Notes: a model not told the origin generated them from the sequence alone. A DNA stretch of 64,000 nucleotides from Bacteroidota bacterium (GCA_022564295.1 JADFLR010000001.1:124001-188000), one strand, 5' to 3'; counted from the first letter of the stretch, positions 41,180 through 51,352 are shown. Program-made: numbers and translations.

Positions 41180-42742
41180 GTGGGTGACGATGGAAAAACA
41201 GTATTGATAATTGATGATGATATCACAATTCGAAAACTTTTAAGTCATAATTTAAAAGCAAATAATTTCAAAACCTTTGAAGCGGAAAGTGCTGATGAAG
41301 GGTTAAATTATCTTGAAAATAATAATATCGATTTAGTTCTTTGCGATGTAACTTTGGGGAAAATGGATGGATTTACATTTTGTAAAAAAGTTAGAGAAAA
41401 TGAAAATTATAAACTTATACCTTTCATTTTTGTTACAGCTAAAAGTTCGTATGAAGATAAAACACGTGCGCTGGAAGTCGGCGGTGATGATATTATAACA
41501 AAACCATTCGATGTTAATGAACTCATTTTAAAAGTAAAGGCACTTCAAAAAAGATCGGATATTTATAAGCTTTATGGTGTTAAGAAAAAGCTTAACAATA
41601 CTTTCCAAAAAAAAACATTTAAAATATTACTTGTAGATGACGAAGCTACCTTATTGCAGGTATTTTGCTATAATCTCAAAAAAGCTGGATTTGAATGTAA
41701 ATCTGCAGAGAGCGGCAAAGAAGGATTGGAAATTTTAAATACATTTAAACCTGATGTTATAATTTCTGATATAATGATGCCCAATATGAATGGTTTTGAG
41801 TTTAGAAGTTATATATTAGAACGAGCTGAACTAAGTTCAATACCTTTCATATTTCTAACTGCGAGAAGTGAGGAACAGGATATTCTTGATGGTTATGAAC
41901 TGGATATTGCAGATTATGTTATTAAAACCGAAGGTCCTAAAGTTATTGTTGCAAAAGTTAAGGCAATCATTAATAGCTTATCGAAAGAGCGCCAAAAAGT
42001 TGTATCTGAATTACATGAGGCAGCAGACTCATTGCGCATAAAGGTTGTTCCTGATAATCTTCCTGAATTTGGAGGATTTAAAATTAAACAATGGCATTTG
42101 CCTTTTGAAGGAATTCCGGGCGGAGATTTTATAGATTATTTTAATATTGATGATGAACATCTTGCAATTATTTTGGGCGATGTTATGGGTAAAAAATGGG
42201 GCGCATGGTATTTTGCTTTTGCGTATGCAGGTTATGTTAGAAGTGCTTTGCGCAGTGTATTGCAGTCTTCCCAGAGATATTCTCCAAGTGCAATTTTAAG
42301 TGAAGTAAACAAATCGGTTTATAAAGATGCAAAGGTTTCAGAAGTGTTTTCTACAATTTCAATTTTAATATTGGATAACAAAAATCTTACTGCAAATTAT
42401 ACGGGCGCCGGCGATCTTCCGTTAGTATATAAAAACTCATCGGAGAATACGGTGAAAAGAATTCAATCCAAGGGTATGCTTTTGGGTTTTTCTGAAGATG
42501 GTGCATACGAAGATACTCTTATCCATCTTAATAAAAATGATTCACTTTTGCTAACCACCGACGGAATAATTGAAACAAGAAATGCAAGCGATGAACAGTT
42601 TGGTTCTATTCGATTATTGGAGAGAATTCAGTCTCTCACAAATGGTAGGGATGAACTTGAAGTAATTAAGGAGGGTATCACTGAATTTTCAGGTGGAAAT
42701 TTTGAAGATGATATAAGTTTAATTTCAATTACAGTTAAGTAA
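41180..42742 (+). CDS. REC-REC-PP2C (SpoIIE-type) phosphatase
   Basis: A 520-residue regulator. Receiver 1 has acceptor Asp56 (LVLCDVTLGKMDG). Receiver 2 has Asp197 (VIISDIMMPNMNG) but an atypical IKTEGPK in place of the usual TKPF. From about residue 285 there is a SpoIIE-like serine phosphatase: GGDFIDYF, the metal aspartate in AIILGDVMGKKWGAW, YTGAGDLPLVYKN, TTDGIIETRN and the final FEDDISLISI. GTG at 41180 follows GGAGGG. It is expected to dephosphorylate the upstream STAS protein in response to phosphorylation of its receivers, coupling a two-component signal to a partner-switch. Confidence 0.9.
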   Translation: MGDDGKTVLIIDDDITIRKLLSHNLKANNFKTFEAESADEGLNYLENNNIDLVLCDVTLGKMDGFTFCKKVRENENYKLIPFIFVTAKSSYEDKTRALEVGGDDIITKPFDVNELILKVKALQKRSDIYKLYGVKKKLNNTFQKKTFKILLVDDEATLLQVFCYNLKKAGFECKSAESGKEGLEILNTFKPDVIISDIMMPNMNGFEFRSYILERAELSSIPFIFLTARSEEQDILDGYELDIADYVIKTEGPKVIVAKVKAIINSLSKERQKVVSELHEAADSLRIKVVPDNLPEFGGFKIKQWHLPFEGIPGGDFIDYFNIDDEHLAIILGDVMGKKWGAWYFAFAYAGYVRSALRSVLQSSQRYSPSAILSEVNKSVYKDAKVSEVFSTISILILDNKNLTANYTGAGDLPLVYKNSSENTVKRIQSKGMLLGFSEDGAYEDTLIHLNKNDSLLLTTDGIIETRNASDEQFGSIRLLERIQSLTNGRDELEVIKEGITEFSGGNFEDDISLISITVK

Positions 42743-43098
42743 ATATTTGGAATTAATCTTCTTTCATAGCACAAAAAGCTTGCGAAAACAATCAAATAAA
42801 ATCCCCAAATGAACCTTTTAGAAATATTTTCGAAAATATTTCAAAATAGAACAAAATTTTTTCTATATAATTATACCAAAATAAGTTAGAAGAATTTTGA
42901 ATATTAAAATATTATTATTAGATTAAATCATTGAAAGTTTAACTTGTTTTATTCTAAGGTTTTACGGGGTTCTCTTAAACTAACCCTGTATGCAAAGGTT
43001 ATTATTTTTATTAAAAAGCTATTTTACAATAAAAAAAATACAGGATTCGAATGAAAGGAGCAATTCTTTCTAAATCGCACATTAAAACGGGAGGCAAC
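42743..43098. other. Gene-free stretch after the signalling operon
   Basis: I see no coding frame, clear terminator or RNA structure here. The sequence is strongly AT-rich with a short poly-A run near 43028-43036. An upstream in-frame ATG at 43051 lacks a ribosome-binding site and is not used as a start. Confidence 0.5.
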
Positions 43099-43329
43099 AT
43101 GCTTTATTATTACTTGATTAGTTTCTTTTTCAAACCTTTTGTTTCAGGGTTATACGGCTTTGCCGCCTTTTTTACTGTACTTATTTTCACAAAAGGTATA
43201 ACCTATCTTCTTGGTTTCACCGAACAATACATAGTTAGCAGCGATGATGTGTTGTTTTCTATCTTGGGTTTTGTTTTCGTCTTCTTAATTAAACTGTTCG
43301 ATGGTATTAAACACAAAACTGCGGGATAG
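43099..43329 (+). CDS. Small membrane protein, unknown function
   Basis: A 76-residue protein starting MLYYYLISFFFKPFVSGLYG at ATG 43099, which follows GGGAGG at good spacing and is preferred to the ATG at 43051. Two hydrophobic segments (about residues 5-34 and 50-68, LFSILGFVFVFLIKLF) suggest two membrane helices. The C-terminus is DGIKHKTAG. No family recognised; the neighbours (PP2C operon, prfA) give no functional clue. Conservation elsewhere would be needed to confirm it. Confidence 0.55.
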   Translation: MLYYYLISFFFKPFVSGLYGFAAFFTVLIFTKGITYLLGFTEQYIVSSDDVLFSILGFVFVFLIKLFDGIKHKTAG

Positions 43330-43351
43330 TTTTTTTACATTTATTTGCTTA

Positions 43352-44431
43352 TTAGTTTGAACCGCTAACTTGTAATTTTTCGGCTCGATCAGCTATCTTC
43401 AATTGTTCAATCAGTTCATCCAAATCGCCTTCTATTATCCCTGAAAGATTATAAAGGGTTAAACCAATTCTATGGTCAGTAACCCTGTTTTGCGGAAAGT
43501 TGTAGGTTCGTATCTTATCACTTCTATCGCCGCTGCCAATCATTGATTTTCGTTGTGATGATATTTTCTCATTTTGTTTTTTTAATTCCAAATCATATAA
43601 TCTTGCCTTCAGCACTTTAAGAGCTTTATGCTTGTTTTTTAACTGTGATCTTTCATCCTGGCATTGCACAACAATCTTTGTAGGAAGATGAGTAATCCTC
43701 ACGGCAGTTTCAAGCTTGTTCACACTTTGTCCTCCGGCACCGCCCGATCGAAAAATATCAATCTTCAAATCATTAGGATTAATTTCAATTTGCACATCCT
43801 CAGCTTCTGGCAATACAGCCACAGATGCCGCTGAAGTATGAACTCTTCCGCTTGCTTCCGTATCGGGTACTCTTTGCACTCTGTGCACACCTCTTTCAAA
43901 TTTCATATCACCGTAAACACCATCACCGTTTAATGAGAATACAACCTCTTTTATTCCGCCCATTCCCGATTCGCTTATATCAATTATTTCAAGTTTCCAT
44001 GATCTGAATTCTGCATAGCGGGAGTACATCCTGAACATATCTCCTGCAAACAATCCGGCTTCATCGCCCCCTGTACCGGCTCTTATTTCAACAATTACAT
44101 CTTTGTCATCGTTAGGGTCTTTCGGCAGAAGAATGAACTTTATTTTCTCTTCCAATTTCTCTTTTTGCTCGTTAAGTTCAGTTAATTCTGTCTCAGCAAA
44201 TTCAATTAGTTCCTTATCCTTTTCGGAGCTAATGATTTCTTTATTTCCTGTGATGTTTTTTAAAACAGAATCATATTCCTGGTAAACCTTTATTATTTCC
44301 TCAAGATCGCTTCTTTCCTTGCTCAAGCTTATCATCTTATTACGATCACTTATAATTTCTGAATTCGAAAGCTGTGCATTGATATCTTCATATCTGGAAT
44401 TAATTTTTATTAATTTTCCTATTAAGTCCAT
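43352..44431 (-). CDS. prfA: Peptide chain release factor 1
   Basis: RF1 terminates translation at UAA and UAG. The catalytic GGQ is in IFRSGGAGGQSVNKLETAVRI. The stop-codon recognition tripeptide occupies the P-x-T position in VQRVPDTEASGRVHTS (PDT; RF2 would have SPF), which identifies RF1. Other conserved blocks are AGTGGDEAGLFAGDMFRMYSRYAE and the C-terminal IRTYNFPQNRVTDHRIG. The length of 359 aa is standard. It is transcribed alone, opposite to the small membrane protein gene. No anomalies. Confidence 0.97.
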   Translation of the reverse strand: MDLIGKLIKINSRYEDINAQLSNSEIISDRNKMISLSKERSDLEEIIKVYQEYDSVLKNITGNKEIISSEKDKELIEFAETELTELNEQKEKLEEKIKFILLPKDPNDDKDVIVEIRAGTGGDEAGLFAGDMFRMYSRYAEFRSWKLEIIDISESGMGGIKEVVFSLNGDGVYGDMKFERGVHRVQRVPDTEASGRVHTSAASVAVLPEAEDVQIEINPNDLKIDIFRSGGAGGQSVNKLETAVRITHLPTKIVVQCQDERSQLKNKHKALKVLKARLYDLELKKQNEKISSQRKSMIGSGDRSDKIRTYNFPQNRVTDHRIGLTLYNLSGIIEGDLDELIEQLKIADRAEKLQVSGSN

Positions 44432-44588
44432 TGCTAATTTTCATTTGTTAATTACATTAAAATGCTAACAACTTGTAAAGTCACCAGCACTTTTTATATT
44501 TAGGTGTGCAAATATAGTAAAGATGTTTCTGAATTTCTAAGTAACTTTGAGTACAATCTAATATCGATTTTATTAAAGAAGTATTGAC

Positions 44589-45061
44589 ATGAATGATAAT
44601 AATATTTCGGAACAATTTAGAGTTACCGGAATAATTTACGGTTCCTTAATCCTAGGGCTGATCACTTTTTTTGTAATAGCGCTGTTTATCGTCGAAAATA
44701 AAAAATTTGAACCCATTCAATCAATGGATGAGATTTTTAAGATACTAATTCCATTAGCCGGATTTGCAATAATGTTTTTGGCAAGGGGTATTTATAATAA
44801 AAATGTTTCCTCAGTGATTATAACGATGACTTATTAACCAATATTACTAAGTACCGTACTTTTAAAATTATTCAATGGGCTTTAATAGAATCGGTTGGTT
44901 TTCTTTCAAATGTAGGATTTATTATAACCGGCAATTACCTTCATGCAATTGTATTTTTATTTATGTTGGGTTTCTTTATTCTTATAAGACCGTCTAAGGA
45001 ACAATTTTTTAATGATTTTAAAATTTCAAATGATCAGAAAAAGGTATTCTCGAACAGTTAA
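44589..45061 (+). pseudogene. Membrane protein gene broken by a -1 frameshift at A5
   Basis: The ATG at 44589 opens MNDNNISEQFRVTGIIYG with two membrane helices and stops at TAA 44835. A second frame (-1) directly continues as DYNDDLLTNITKYRTFKII then QWALIESVGFLSNVGFIITG, ending at 45061 with two more helices and FILIRPSKEQFFNDFK. Together they make a normal four-helix protein of a type common in Bacteroidota, in which the LxxYRTxxIxxWALxE stretch follows the second helix. Frame 2 is blocked by a stop ending at 44800, so the shift falls after that, near the A5 run at 44799-44803. Either a real lesion or an assembly error. Confidence 0.65.
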
Positions 45062-45120
45062 TAATATTTTTTCAATCAGATAATTATTTTTGAGTTTTGG
45101 CGTTTTATTTATGAAACGAG

Positions 45121-45160
45121 TCCTGATGAATCGGGATGAGTTTCCCGCCAAGTCGGGACA
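45121..45160. repeat. CGGGA-type hairpin repeat upstream of ispH
   Basis: TCCTGATGAATCGGGA followed by TTTCCCGCCAAGTCGGGAC gives overlapping hairpins (CGGGA/TCCCG pairs in two registers). Same family of intergenic repeats as 9731-9762. It ends 22 bases upstream of the ispH start. Confidence 0.55.
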
Positions 45161-45181
45161 AAATTAAAAAATTATAAACAG

Positions 45182-46417
45182 ATGAAACAGTTTGACATCC
45201 CACAATTTTACAGAAGTTCTTTCATCACCAGAATAAAAAATTCCCGGAAAGACGATGATCCGAAAAAAAAGGATTATTCACCAACCTTGCTTGATTTTGG
45301 ACCTGTGAGATTTTATTTGGCAAGGCATTTTGGCTTTTGCTACGGAGTTGAGAATGCAATAGAAATTGCATACAGTACCGTTGAAGAAAATCCGGATAAA
45401 CGAATATTTTTGCTGAGTGAAATGATTCACAATCCGGGTGTGAATGATGACTTGAATAAAATGGGGATTAAATTTTTAATGGATACTTCAGGTAATGAAT
45501 TGATTGACTGGAATGAATTAACTGCTGATGATATTGTTATCATACCTGCATTTGGAACAACAATTGAAATTGAAAAGAAATTGAATGATAAAGGTATCAA
45601 TCCTTATCAATATGACACTACTTGTCCTTTTGTTGAAAAAGTGTGGAACAGAAGTTCTGCATTAGGTACGGATGATTGTACAATTATTATTCACGGTAAA
45701 CATTTACATGAAGAAACCCGTGCAACGTTCTCGCACAGCCAAACGAGCGCACCATCGCTAATTGTAAAAGATCTGAATGAAGTAAAGATATTAGGTTCAA
45801 TCATACTTGGCAAAAAGAATGAAAATGAATTTTATAGTTTCTTTGATAGTAAATACTCAATCGGTTTTAATGTTGGAAAGGATTTGGAAAAAATTGGTGT
45901 TGTAAATCAAACTACAATGCTGGCAACTGAAACACAGGAAATAGCTGATCATCTGAAAAGTGTAATGATAGAAAAATATGGTGTTGAAAATTTAAATGAT
46001 CATTTTGCTGATACAAGGGATACATTGTGCTATGCCACGAACGATAATCAGGAAGCAACTTATGGCTTGTTGAAAGTGGATGCTGATCTGGCAATAGTTG
46101 TAGGAGGATATAACAGTTCCAATACAGGACATATTGTTGAGCTATGTCAAGAAAAACTACCCACATATTTTATCTTATCTGAAGAAAAAATATTAGAGGT
46201 AAATGAGATACTTCATTTTGACATTCAAACAAAACAGGAAAAAATAACAAAAAAATATCTTCCACAGGCAAAATCGGTTTCAATATTATTAACCAGCGGT
46301 GCTTCTTGTCCTGATGCAGCCGTTGAGTCGGTGTTGAGAAAACTATTATTATTTTTTGATGAAACGAAATATGTAGATGATGTTGTTGAGGCAATTACTG
46401 TTAATATGAATGGGTAG
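45182..46417 (+). CDS. ispH: 4-hydroxy-3-methylbut-2-enyl diphosphate reductase
   Basis: The last enzyme of the MEP pathway, an iron-sulfur protein that makes IPP and DMAPP. The three cluster cysteines lie in FGFCYGVENAIEIAY (Cys53), YDTTCPFVEKVWNR and LTSGASCPDAAVESVLRK. The conserved substrate-binding HGKHLHEETRATFSH is present. At 411 aa it is longer than the ~310 aa E. coli enzyme, as expected for the long bacterial form with an N-terminal extension (about 40 residues, MKQFDIPQFYRSSF). The stop lies 17 bases downstream of the convergent pseudogene's end, so the 3' ends overlap slightly. Confidence 0.95.
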   Translation: MKQFDIPQFYRSSFITRIKNSRKDDDPKKKDYSPTLLDFGPVRFYLARHFGFCYGVENAIEIAYSTVEENPDKRIFLLSEMIHNPGVNDDLNKMGIKFLMDTSGNELIDWNELTADDIVIIPAFGTTIEIEKKLNDKGINPYQYDTTCPFVEKVWNRSSALGTDDCTIIIHGKHLHEETRATFSHSQTSAPSLIVKDLNEVKILGSIILGKKNENEFYSFFDSKYSIGFNVGKDLEKIGVVNQTTMLATETQEIADHLKSVMIEKYGVENLNDHFADTRDTLCYATNDNQEATYGLLKVDADLAIVVGGYNSSNTGHIVELCQEKLPTYFILSEEKILEVNEILHFDIQTKQEKITKKYLPQAKSVSILLTSGASCPDAAVESVLRKLLLFFDETKYVDDVVEAITVNMNG

Positions 46418-47362
46418 TAACTATCATTTGGTTTCTTACATTTGCTTTTTCCACTTCTTTTAAGAATTTATTCATTAATAAATCTACTGTCGGAATCTCT
46501 TTAATTAATCCTGAACTTTGCCCTGCTTCCATTTCACCTTCATTTCCATTGCCCTCAAAAATACCGAGCATTTCTCTTTTATTGCCGAGCAGCATTTTTA
46601 ATTTATCTTCGTTCCAACCATCCTTATCAGCTTTAACAGCATTTAATGCGAAATCATTTTTTAACATCCTAACCAAACCAATTTTTCTAAAAGCAAGAAT
46701 CGTATCATTATCCGATGCTTCAACAACACTTTTTTTTATAATTTTGATGAGCTGATGATTCTACTGTAGTGGCAAACCTTGTTCCTATACCTTCAGCCCC
46801 CAGTGATAGTGCCCCAAGAATACCTCTCCCGTCTGAAATTCCACCTGCAGCGATAACCGGAATACTTAAAGCATCAACCAATTGTGGAATTAAAGCCATA
46901 GTTGTAATTTCATCGTTGCCGTTATGTCCGCCGGCTTCAACACCCTCGCCAACTACCGCATCACATCCTGCAGCTTCGGCTTTCAGACCAAACTTAACCG
47001 AGGGCAACATGTATAACAGAAATATTATTTTTCTTTAACTGTTTTGTAAATTTTTTAGGGTTGCCTGCGGACGTAAAAACAATTTTTACTCCTTCATCAG
47101 CAGTTACTTTTACAAGTTCTTCAACATCACTACGAATCAGCGGAATATTCACACCAAATGGTTTATCGGTTGCAGCAAAACATTTTTGTATGTGTTCTTT
47201 TAATAACTCCGGTTTCATTGAACCTGAACCGATAAGTCCTAAACCTCCATTATTTGAAACTGCTGATGCAAGTTTCCAGACAGAAACCCATACCATACCT
47301 GCTTGCACAATTGGAAATTTAATGTTTAACAGTTTTGTTATTTTTGTATTAAAAGTAATCAT
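46401..47362 (-). pseudogene. Nitronate monooxygenase gene with two frameshifts
   Basis: Three reading frames together encode an NMO / 2-nitropropane dioxygenase-like TIM-barrel flavoprotein of about 320 aa. Piece 1 (from ATG 47362) has LNIKFPIVQAGMVWVS, GGLGLIGSGSM and FGVNIPL. Piece 2 has VKFGLKAEAAGCDAVVGEG, EAGGHNG and PVIAAGGISDGRG. Piece 3 starts VVEASDNDTILAFRKIGLVRM and runs to 46401. The first break is near 47005-47015, where ISVIHV should join PSVKF. The second is in an eight-base homopolymer at 46730-46737 (T8 on the plus strand). The FMN phosphate loop and conserved GEGxEAGGH are intact. Either degraded or mis-assembled. Confidence 0.8.
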
Positions 47363-47535
47363 AATGTTTTATCCGCTCGGTCTATTGTAATGTATGACTA
47401 AGTAGTTCAATATAGATTGTTATTATTTGTTAATAAAATAGAGTTTGGGTAAATTTACATTCTTTTTTATTTAAAGAATATAATCACCTCTTAATTTAAT
47501 GTTTTTAATGGAATCTTTAGAAAGGTTTGTAAAAT

Positions 47536-48678
47536 ATGTCTTTCTTATTTACATCAGAATCAGTTTCGGAAGGACATCCTGATAAAATTTGTGATGCGAT
47601 ATCAGATGGTATTTTAGATGCGATTATTGAAAAAGATCCGCAGGCACGAGTAGCTTGCGAAACATTTGTAACAACGGGCTTAGTCTTGGTTGGCGGAGAA
47701 ATCTCGACCGATGCCTATATTGAGGTGCCTGATGTTGTACGATCTACAGTTAAAAAAATAGGCTACACCAGTGCAGAATATAAATTTGATGCCGAATCTT
47801 GTTCTGTATTAAATGCAATTCATGCTCAATCACCTGATATTGCTATGGGAGTTGATACTGGCGGAGCGGGAGACCAGGGAATGATGTTTGGATATGCCTG
47901 CGAACAAACACCTGAACTAATGCCTATGCCTATTATGTATGCTCATAAATTAGTTATGAAATTGGCAAGCATAAGAAAAAGTTATGATGGTTTTATGCCT
48001 TACCTCCGACCCGATGCTAAGTCTCAGGTTACTATTGAATATGATGAAAACAAAAAACCGTTAAGAGTTGATACAGTTGTTATCTCAACACAACACGATG
48101 CAGATGCGAGTCAGAAAAAAATTAAAGAAGATGTAATAGAAAAAGTTATTAAAAAAGTAATCCCGCAAGATTTGATTGATAAAAAAACCAAGTATTATGT
48201 AAATCCAACCGGGCGGTTTGAAATTGGAGGACCACATGGTGACAGTGGTTTGACCGGAAGAAAAATAATAGTTGATACTTATGGAGGGTGGGCGCCCCAT
48301 GGAGGCGGTGCTTTCTCCGGTAAAGACCCGTCTAAAGTTGATAGAAGTGCTACTTACGCAGCAAGGCACATTGCTAAAAATATTGTAGGTGCAGGACTTG
48401 CGACAGAGTGCTTAGTGCAATTGGCTTATGCCATCGGTGTCACTGAGCCTGTATCTGTTTTTGTGGATACAAAAGGCACTGGTGTAATTCCTGATAGTGA
48501 AATTTCAAAGATGATAAACAAAGAAATTGATTTAACCCCAAAAGGAATTATCGAAAGACTTAAGTTGAGAAGACCCATATATCAACAGACTGCAGCATAT
48601 GGACACTTTGGAAGGGAAGAAGACGGATTCACCTGGGAGAATTTGGATCTTGTTGATTTATTTAAAAGGTACATTTAA
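47536..48678 (+). CDS. metK: S-adenosylmethionine synthetase
   Basis: Makes S-adenosylmethionine from methionine and ATP. Conserved blocks are [23 protein letters not shown] at the N-terminus, ATP-binding [13 protein letters not shown] (around residue 113), [24 protein letters not shown] and [17 protein letters not shown]. The length of 380 aa is standard. It is followed 27 bases later by ahcY, the enzyme that clears the product of SAM-dependent methylation, so the two are probably one transcript. The preceding ~170 bases show no SAM-riboswitch-like structure that I can recognise. Confidence 0.97.
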   Translation: MSFLFTSESVSEGHPDKICDAISDGILDAIIEKDPQARVACETFVTTGLVLVGGEISTDAYIEVPDVVRSTVKKIGYTSAEYKFDAESCSVLNAIHAQSPDIAMGVDTGGAGDQGMMFGYACEQTPELMPMPIMYAHKLVMKLASIRKSYDGFMPYLRPDAKSQVTIEYDENKKPLRVDTVVISTQHDADASQKKIKEDVIEKVIKKVIPQDLIDKKTKYYVNPTGRFEIGGPHGDSGLTGRKIIVDTYGGWAPHGGGAFSGKDPSKVDRSATYAARHIAKNIVGAGLATECLVQLAYAIGVTEPVSVFVDTKGTGVIPDSEISKMINKEIDLTPKGIIERLKLRRPIYQQTAAYGHFGREEDGFTWENLDLVDLFKRYI

Positions 48679-48705
48679 GTTTTAGTAAAAGATAAAGGTA
48701 TAAAT

Positions 48706-50034
48706 ATGAGTGAAACAATGGCTAAGAATGATGTAAAAACTTTACCCTACAAGGTTAAAGATATTTCATTAGCAGATTGGGGTAGAAAAGAAATAATACT
48801 TGCAGAGGTAGAAATGCCCGGTTTAATGGCTTTGCGGGAAGAATACAAAAATAAAAAACCTTTAAAAGGTGCACGTATTGCGGGCTGTCTGCATATGACT
48901 ATTCAAACGGCTGTACTGATTGAAACACTTAGAGAACTCGGTGCGGAAGTAACCTGGTCATCCTGCAATATTTTTTCAACGCAAGATCATGCTGCTGCGG
49001 CAATTGCTGCTCAAAAATTTCCTGTTTATGCCTGGAAAGGTGAAACACTTGAAGAATTTGATTGGTGTATCGAACAAACATTATTTTTTGGTGATGATAA
49101 AAAACCATTAAATTTGATATTGGATGACGGTGGTGACCTAACGAATATGGTTTTTGACAAATATCCGGAACTGGCAAAAGATATCAGAGGTCTTTCCGAG
49201 GAAACAACCACTGGAGTTCACAGACTATATGAAAGAGAGAAGAACGGTACTCTTCCTACTCCTGCAATAAATGTTAATGATTCTGTTACTAAATCCAAAT
49301 TCGATAATAAATATGGCTGCCGGGAATCATTAGTAGATGCAATTCGCAGAGCAACCGATTTAATGCTTGCAGGTAAAGTTGCAGTTGTTGCCGGTTATGG
49401 CGATGTTGGAAAAGGTTCGGCGCAATCGTTAAGCAGCGCAGGTGTAAGAGTTATCGTTACAGAGATTGATCCGATTTGTGCATTGCAGGCGGCGATGGAT
49501 GGTTACGAAGTTAAAAAGATGGAAGATGCTGCACCGAGAGCGGATATTATTGTTACCGCAACAGGTAATAAAGATGTTATTAATGAAAAGATATTCAGAC
49601 TGATGAGAGATAAAACTATCGTTTGTAACATCGGGCATTTTGATAATGAGATTGATATGGCTTGGCTGGAAAAAACTTATGGCAATACAAAGGATACAAT
49701 TAAACCACAGGTTGATAAATATTCAATAGATGGAAAAGATATTATTGTTTTAGCGGAAGGAAGATTGGTTAACCTGGGCTGTGCAATGGGTCATCCATCA
49801 TTTGTAATGTCTAACTCATTTACTAATCAAGTGTTAGCGCAGATTGAACTTTGGAATAATCAGGATAAATATGAAAACAAAGTATACACTCTTCCAAAAC
49901 ATCTGGATGAAAAAGTAGCACGTTTGCATTTGGATAAGATTGGTGTTGAATTGGAATCACTTACTCCTGAGCAGGCAAAATATATTGATGTTCCGATAGA
50001 AGGACCATATAAACCTGATTATTACAGATATTAG
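48706..50034 (+). CDS. ahcY: Adenosylhomocysteinase
   Basis: Hydrolyses S-adenosylhomocysteine to adenosine and homocysteine. It uses bound NAD: the Rossmann motif [20 protein letters not shown] lies near residue 225-245. Substrate-binding residues are in [18 protein letters not shown], the [16 protein letters not shown] segment follows, and [18 protein letters not shown] near the C-terminus is characteristic. The length of 442 aa is at the usual bacterial size, and PYKPDYYRY is the standard C-terminus. It follows metK. A hairpin terminator lies just past the stop. Confidence 0.97.
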   Translation: MSETMAKNDVKTLPYKVKDISLADWGRKEIILAEVEMPGLMALREEYKNKKPLKGARIAGCLHMTIQTAVLIETLRELGAEVTWSSCNIFSTQDHAAAAIAAQKFPVYAWKGETLEEFDWCIEQTLFFGDDKKPLNLILDDGGDLTNMVFDKYPELAKDIRGLSEETTTGVHRLYEREKNGTLPTPAINVNDSVTKSKFDNKYGCRESLVDAIRRATDLMLAGKVAVVAGYGDVGKGSAQSLSSAGVRVIVTEIDPICALQAAMDGYEVKKMEDAAPRADIIVTATGNKDVINEKIFRLMRDKTIVCNIGHFDNEIDMAWLEKTYGNTKDTIKPQVDKYSIDGKDIIVLAEGRLVNLGCAMGHPSFVMSNSFTNQVLAQIELWNNQDKYENKVYTLPKHLDEKVARLHLDKIGVELESLTPEQAKYIDVPIEGPYKPDYYRY

Positions 50035-50040
50035 ATTTCC

Positions 50041-50075
50041 AAAGTAGAGACGCATTTCTTTGTGTCTCTACTTTT
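50041..50075. terminator. Hairpin terminator between ahcY and the convergent epimerase gene
   Basis: AAAGTAGAGACGCA (50041-50054) pairs with TGTGTCTCTACTTT (50061-50074) with one G-T wobble and a six-base loop. A T-run follows on the plus strand and an A-run on the other, so it can serve both convergent genes. The epimerase stop codon lies within it. Confidence 0.8.
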
Positions 50076-50988
50076 CTAGTAAATTCTTCAATGCGTTCTC
50101 CAAATCTGTAAATCTAAAATTATAACCTGAGTTTAATAATTTATCAACAGATACTTTTTGACCTGAGACAATTGCATTTGCAAATTCACCAACTGCAATC
50201 TTCAAAATAAATTTTGGAACCTGAAAAAATGAGGGTCTTTGAAGCACTTTGCCAAGTGAGGTTGCAAAGTCTTTCATTCTAACAATTCCCGGTGATGCAA
50301 TGTTTACAGGTCCTTGAAGAGATTCAGTTTTTATTGTGTGAATTAAAATGTTTATTAAATCTTCAATATGAATCCATGGGAACCATTGCTTTCCATTTCC
50401 TAACGGACCGCCCAAAAATATTTTAAAGGGTGGTAAAAACTTTTTTAAAACTCCACCTTCGCTGCTTAACACAAGTCCAATTCGCAAAGAAACTCTTCTC
50501 ACATTTTGATCTTCGATTTTTTCAGCTTCTTTTTCCCACTCTGAACAAAGATTAGAGAGAAAATCTTTTCCGGGATTACTTTTTTCGATTAATACTTCTT
50601 CACCTCTATCTCCATAGAATCCAACTGCAGATGCTGTGATAAAAGATTTTGGTTTGTTTTCGCAGTTTTTTATTGTATTAACAAGTTGTCTTGTACTTTC
50701 TATTCTACTATTGAACAACTCCTTTTTAAATTTATAATTCCATCTTTTTGCACCGAGATTTGTTCCAGCAAGATGAATTATCGAATCCGTTTCATTTAAA
50801 TAATCTTTCCATTCTTCGGGATTATTATAATTCCATTTAACGTATTTTTTTGCAAACTTAATTGTTTTTTTTGCAGCTTCAGGATTACGTGTAAATATTG
50901 TGATCTCATTCCCTTGTTCTAATAATTTTGAACAAAGTATTCGTCCGATTAATCCTGTTGCGCCTGTTACTATTATTTTATTATTCAT
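50068..50988 (-). CDS. TIGR01777-family NAD(P)-dependent epimerase
   Basis: A 306-residue short-chain-dehydrogenase-like protein. The Rossmann start is KIIVTGATGLIGRILCSKLLEQG. It continues through IIHLAGTNLGAKRW and FITASAVGFYGDRGEEVLIE to a C-terminal DUF1731 region (LQRPSFFQVPKFILKIAVGEFA ... VSVDKLLNSGYNFRFTDLENAL). Extended SDRs of this subfamily are thought to be nucleotide-sugar epimerases; human SDR39U1 belongs here. SAVGFYG stands in the Tyr-x-x-x-Lys region, so the catalytic residues differ from classical SDRs. No pathway neighbours. Substrate unknown. Confidence 0.88.
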   Translation of the reverse strand: MNNKIIVTGATGLIGRILCSKLLEQGNEITIFTRNPEAAKKTIKFAKKYVKWNYNNPEEWKDYLNETDSIIHLAGTNLGAKRWNYKFKKELFNSRIESTRQLVNTIKNCENKPKSFITASAVGFYGDRGEEVLIEKSNPGKDFLSNLCSEWEKEAEKIEDQNVRRVSLRIGLVLSSEGGVLKKFLPPFKIFLGGPLGNGKQWFPWIHIEDLINILIHTIKTESLQGPVNIASPGIVRMKDFATSLGKVLQRPSFFQVPKFILKIAVGEFANAIVSGQKVSVDKLLNSGYNFRFTDLENALKNLLEK

Positions 50989-51352
50989 TGCAATTCTTAA
51001 AAATGTTTACCTAATCAATTAAATTAATATAAGACATTTCATAATCAAAATTTCGCTAAATAATAAATATTGGACACCATTACTCCTTTTAAGCACCTAA
51101 ATTTTATAGGTATTTACAATGTTAAATTTATCTGCTATTAGATTTAAAAATTATGTGTAAGACTTGACTGGATTTGAGACATATTCTATCATTAATACAT
51201 TTTTAATATAAATGAAAATTATCTATATGCTAAATTAAGCACTTAAGATAATAGGCATAATTATAGTTTCATCATCCACCTAAATAGTTATAAAATATGA
51301 ACATAACATAAATTTTTAACTGTGATATTTTATATATTCAAGGGAAGCAAAC
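50989..51352. other. Gene-free upstream region of the T9SS gene array
   Basis: Very AT-rich with no coding frame. GAAGC-like ribosome-binding sequence at about 51341 precedes the first T9SS gene. I saw no convincing promoter consensus, hairpin or repeat. Confidence 0.4.

Noticed and set aside
44796-44806. Programmed -1 frameshift at AAAAAT in the split membrane protein
   Set aside because: The sequence T AAA AAT does not satisfy the X XXY YYZ rule and no downstream stimulatory hairpin is evident; mutation or sequencing error is simpler.
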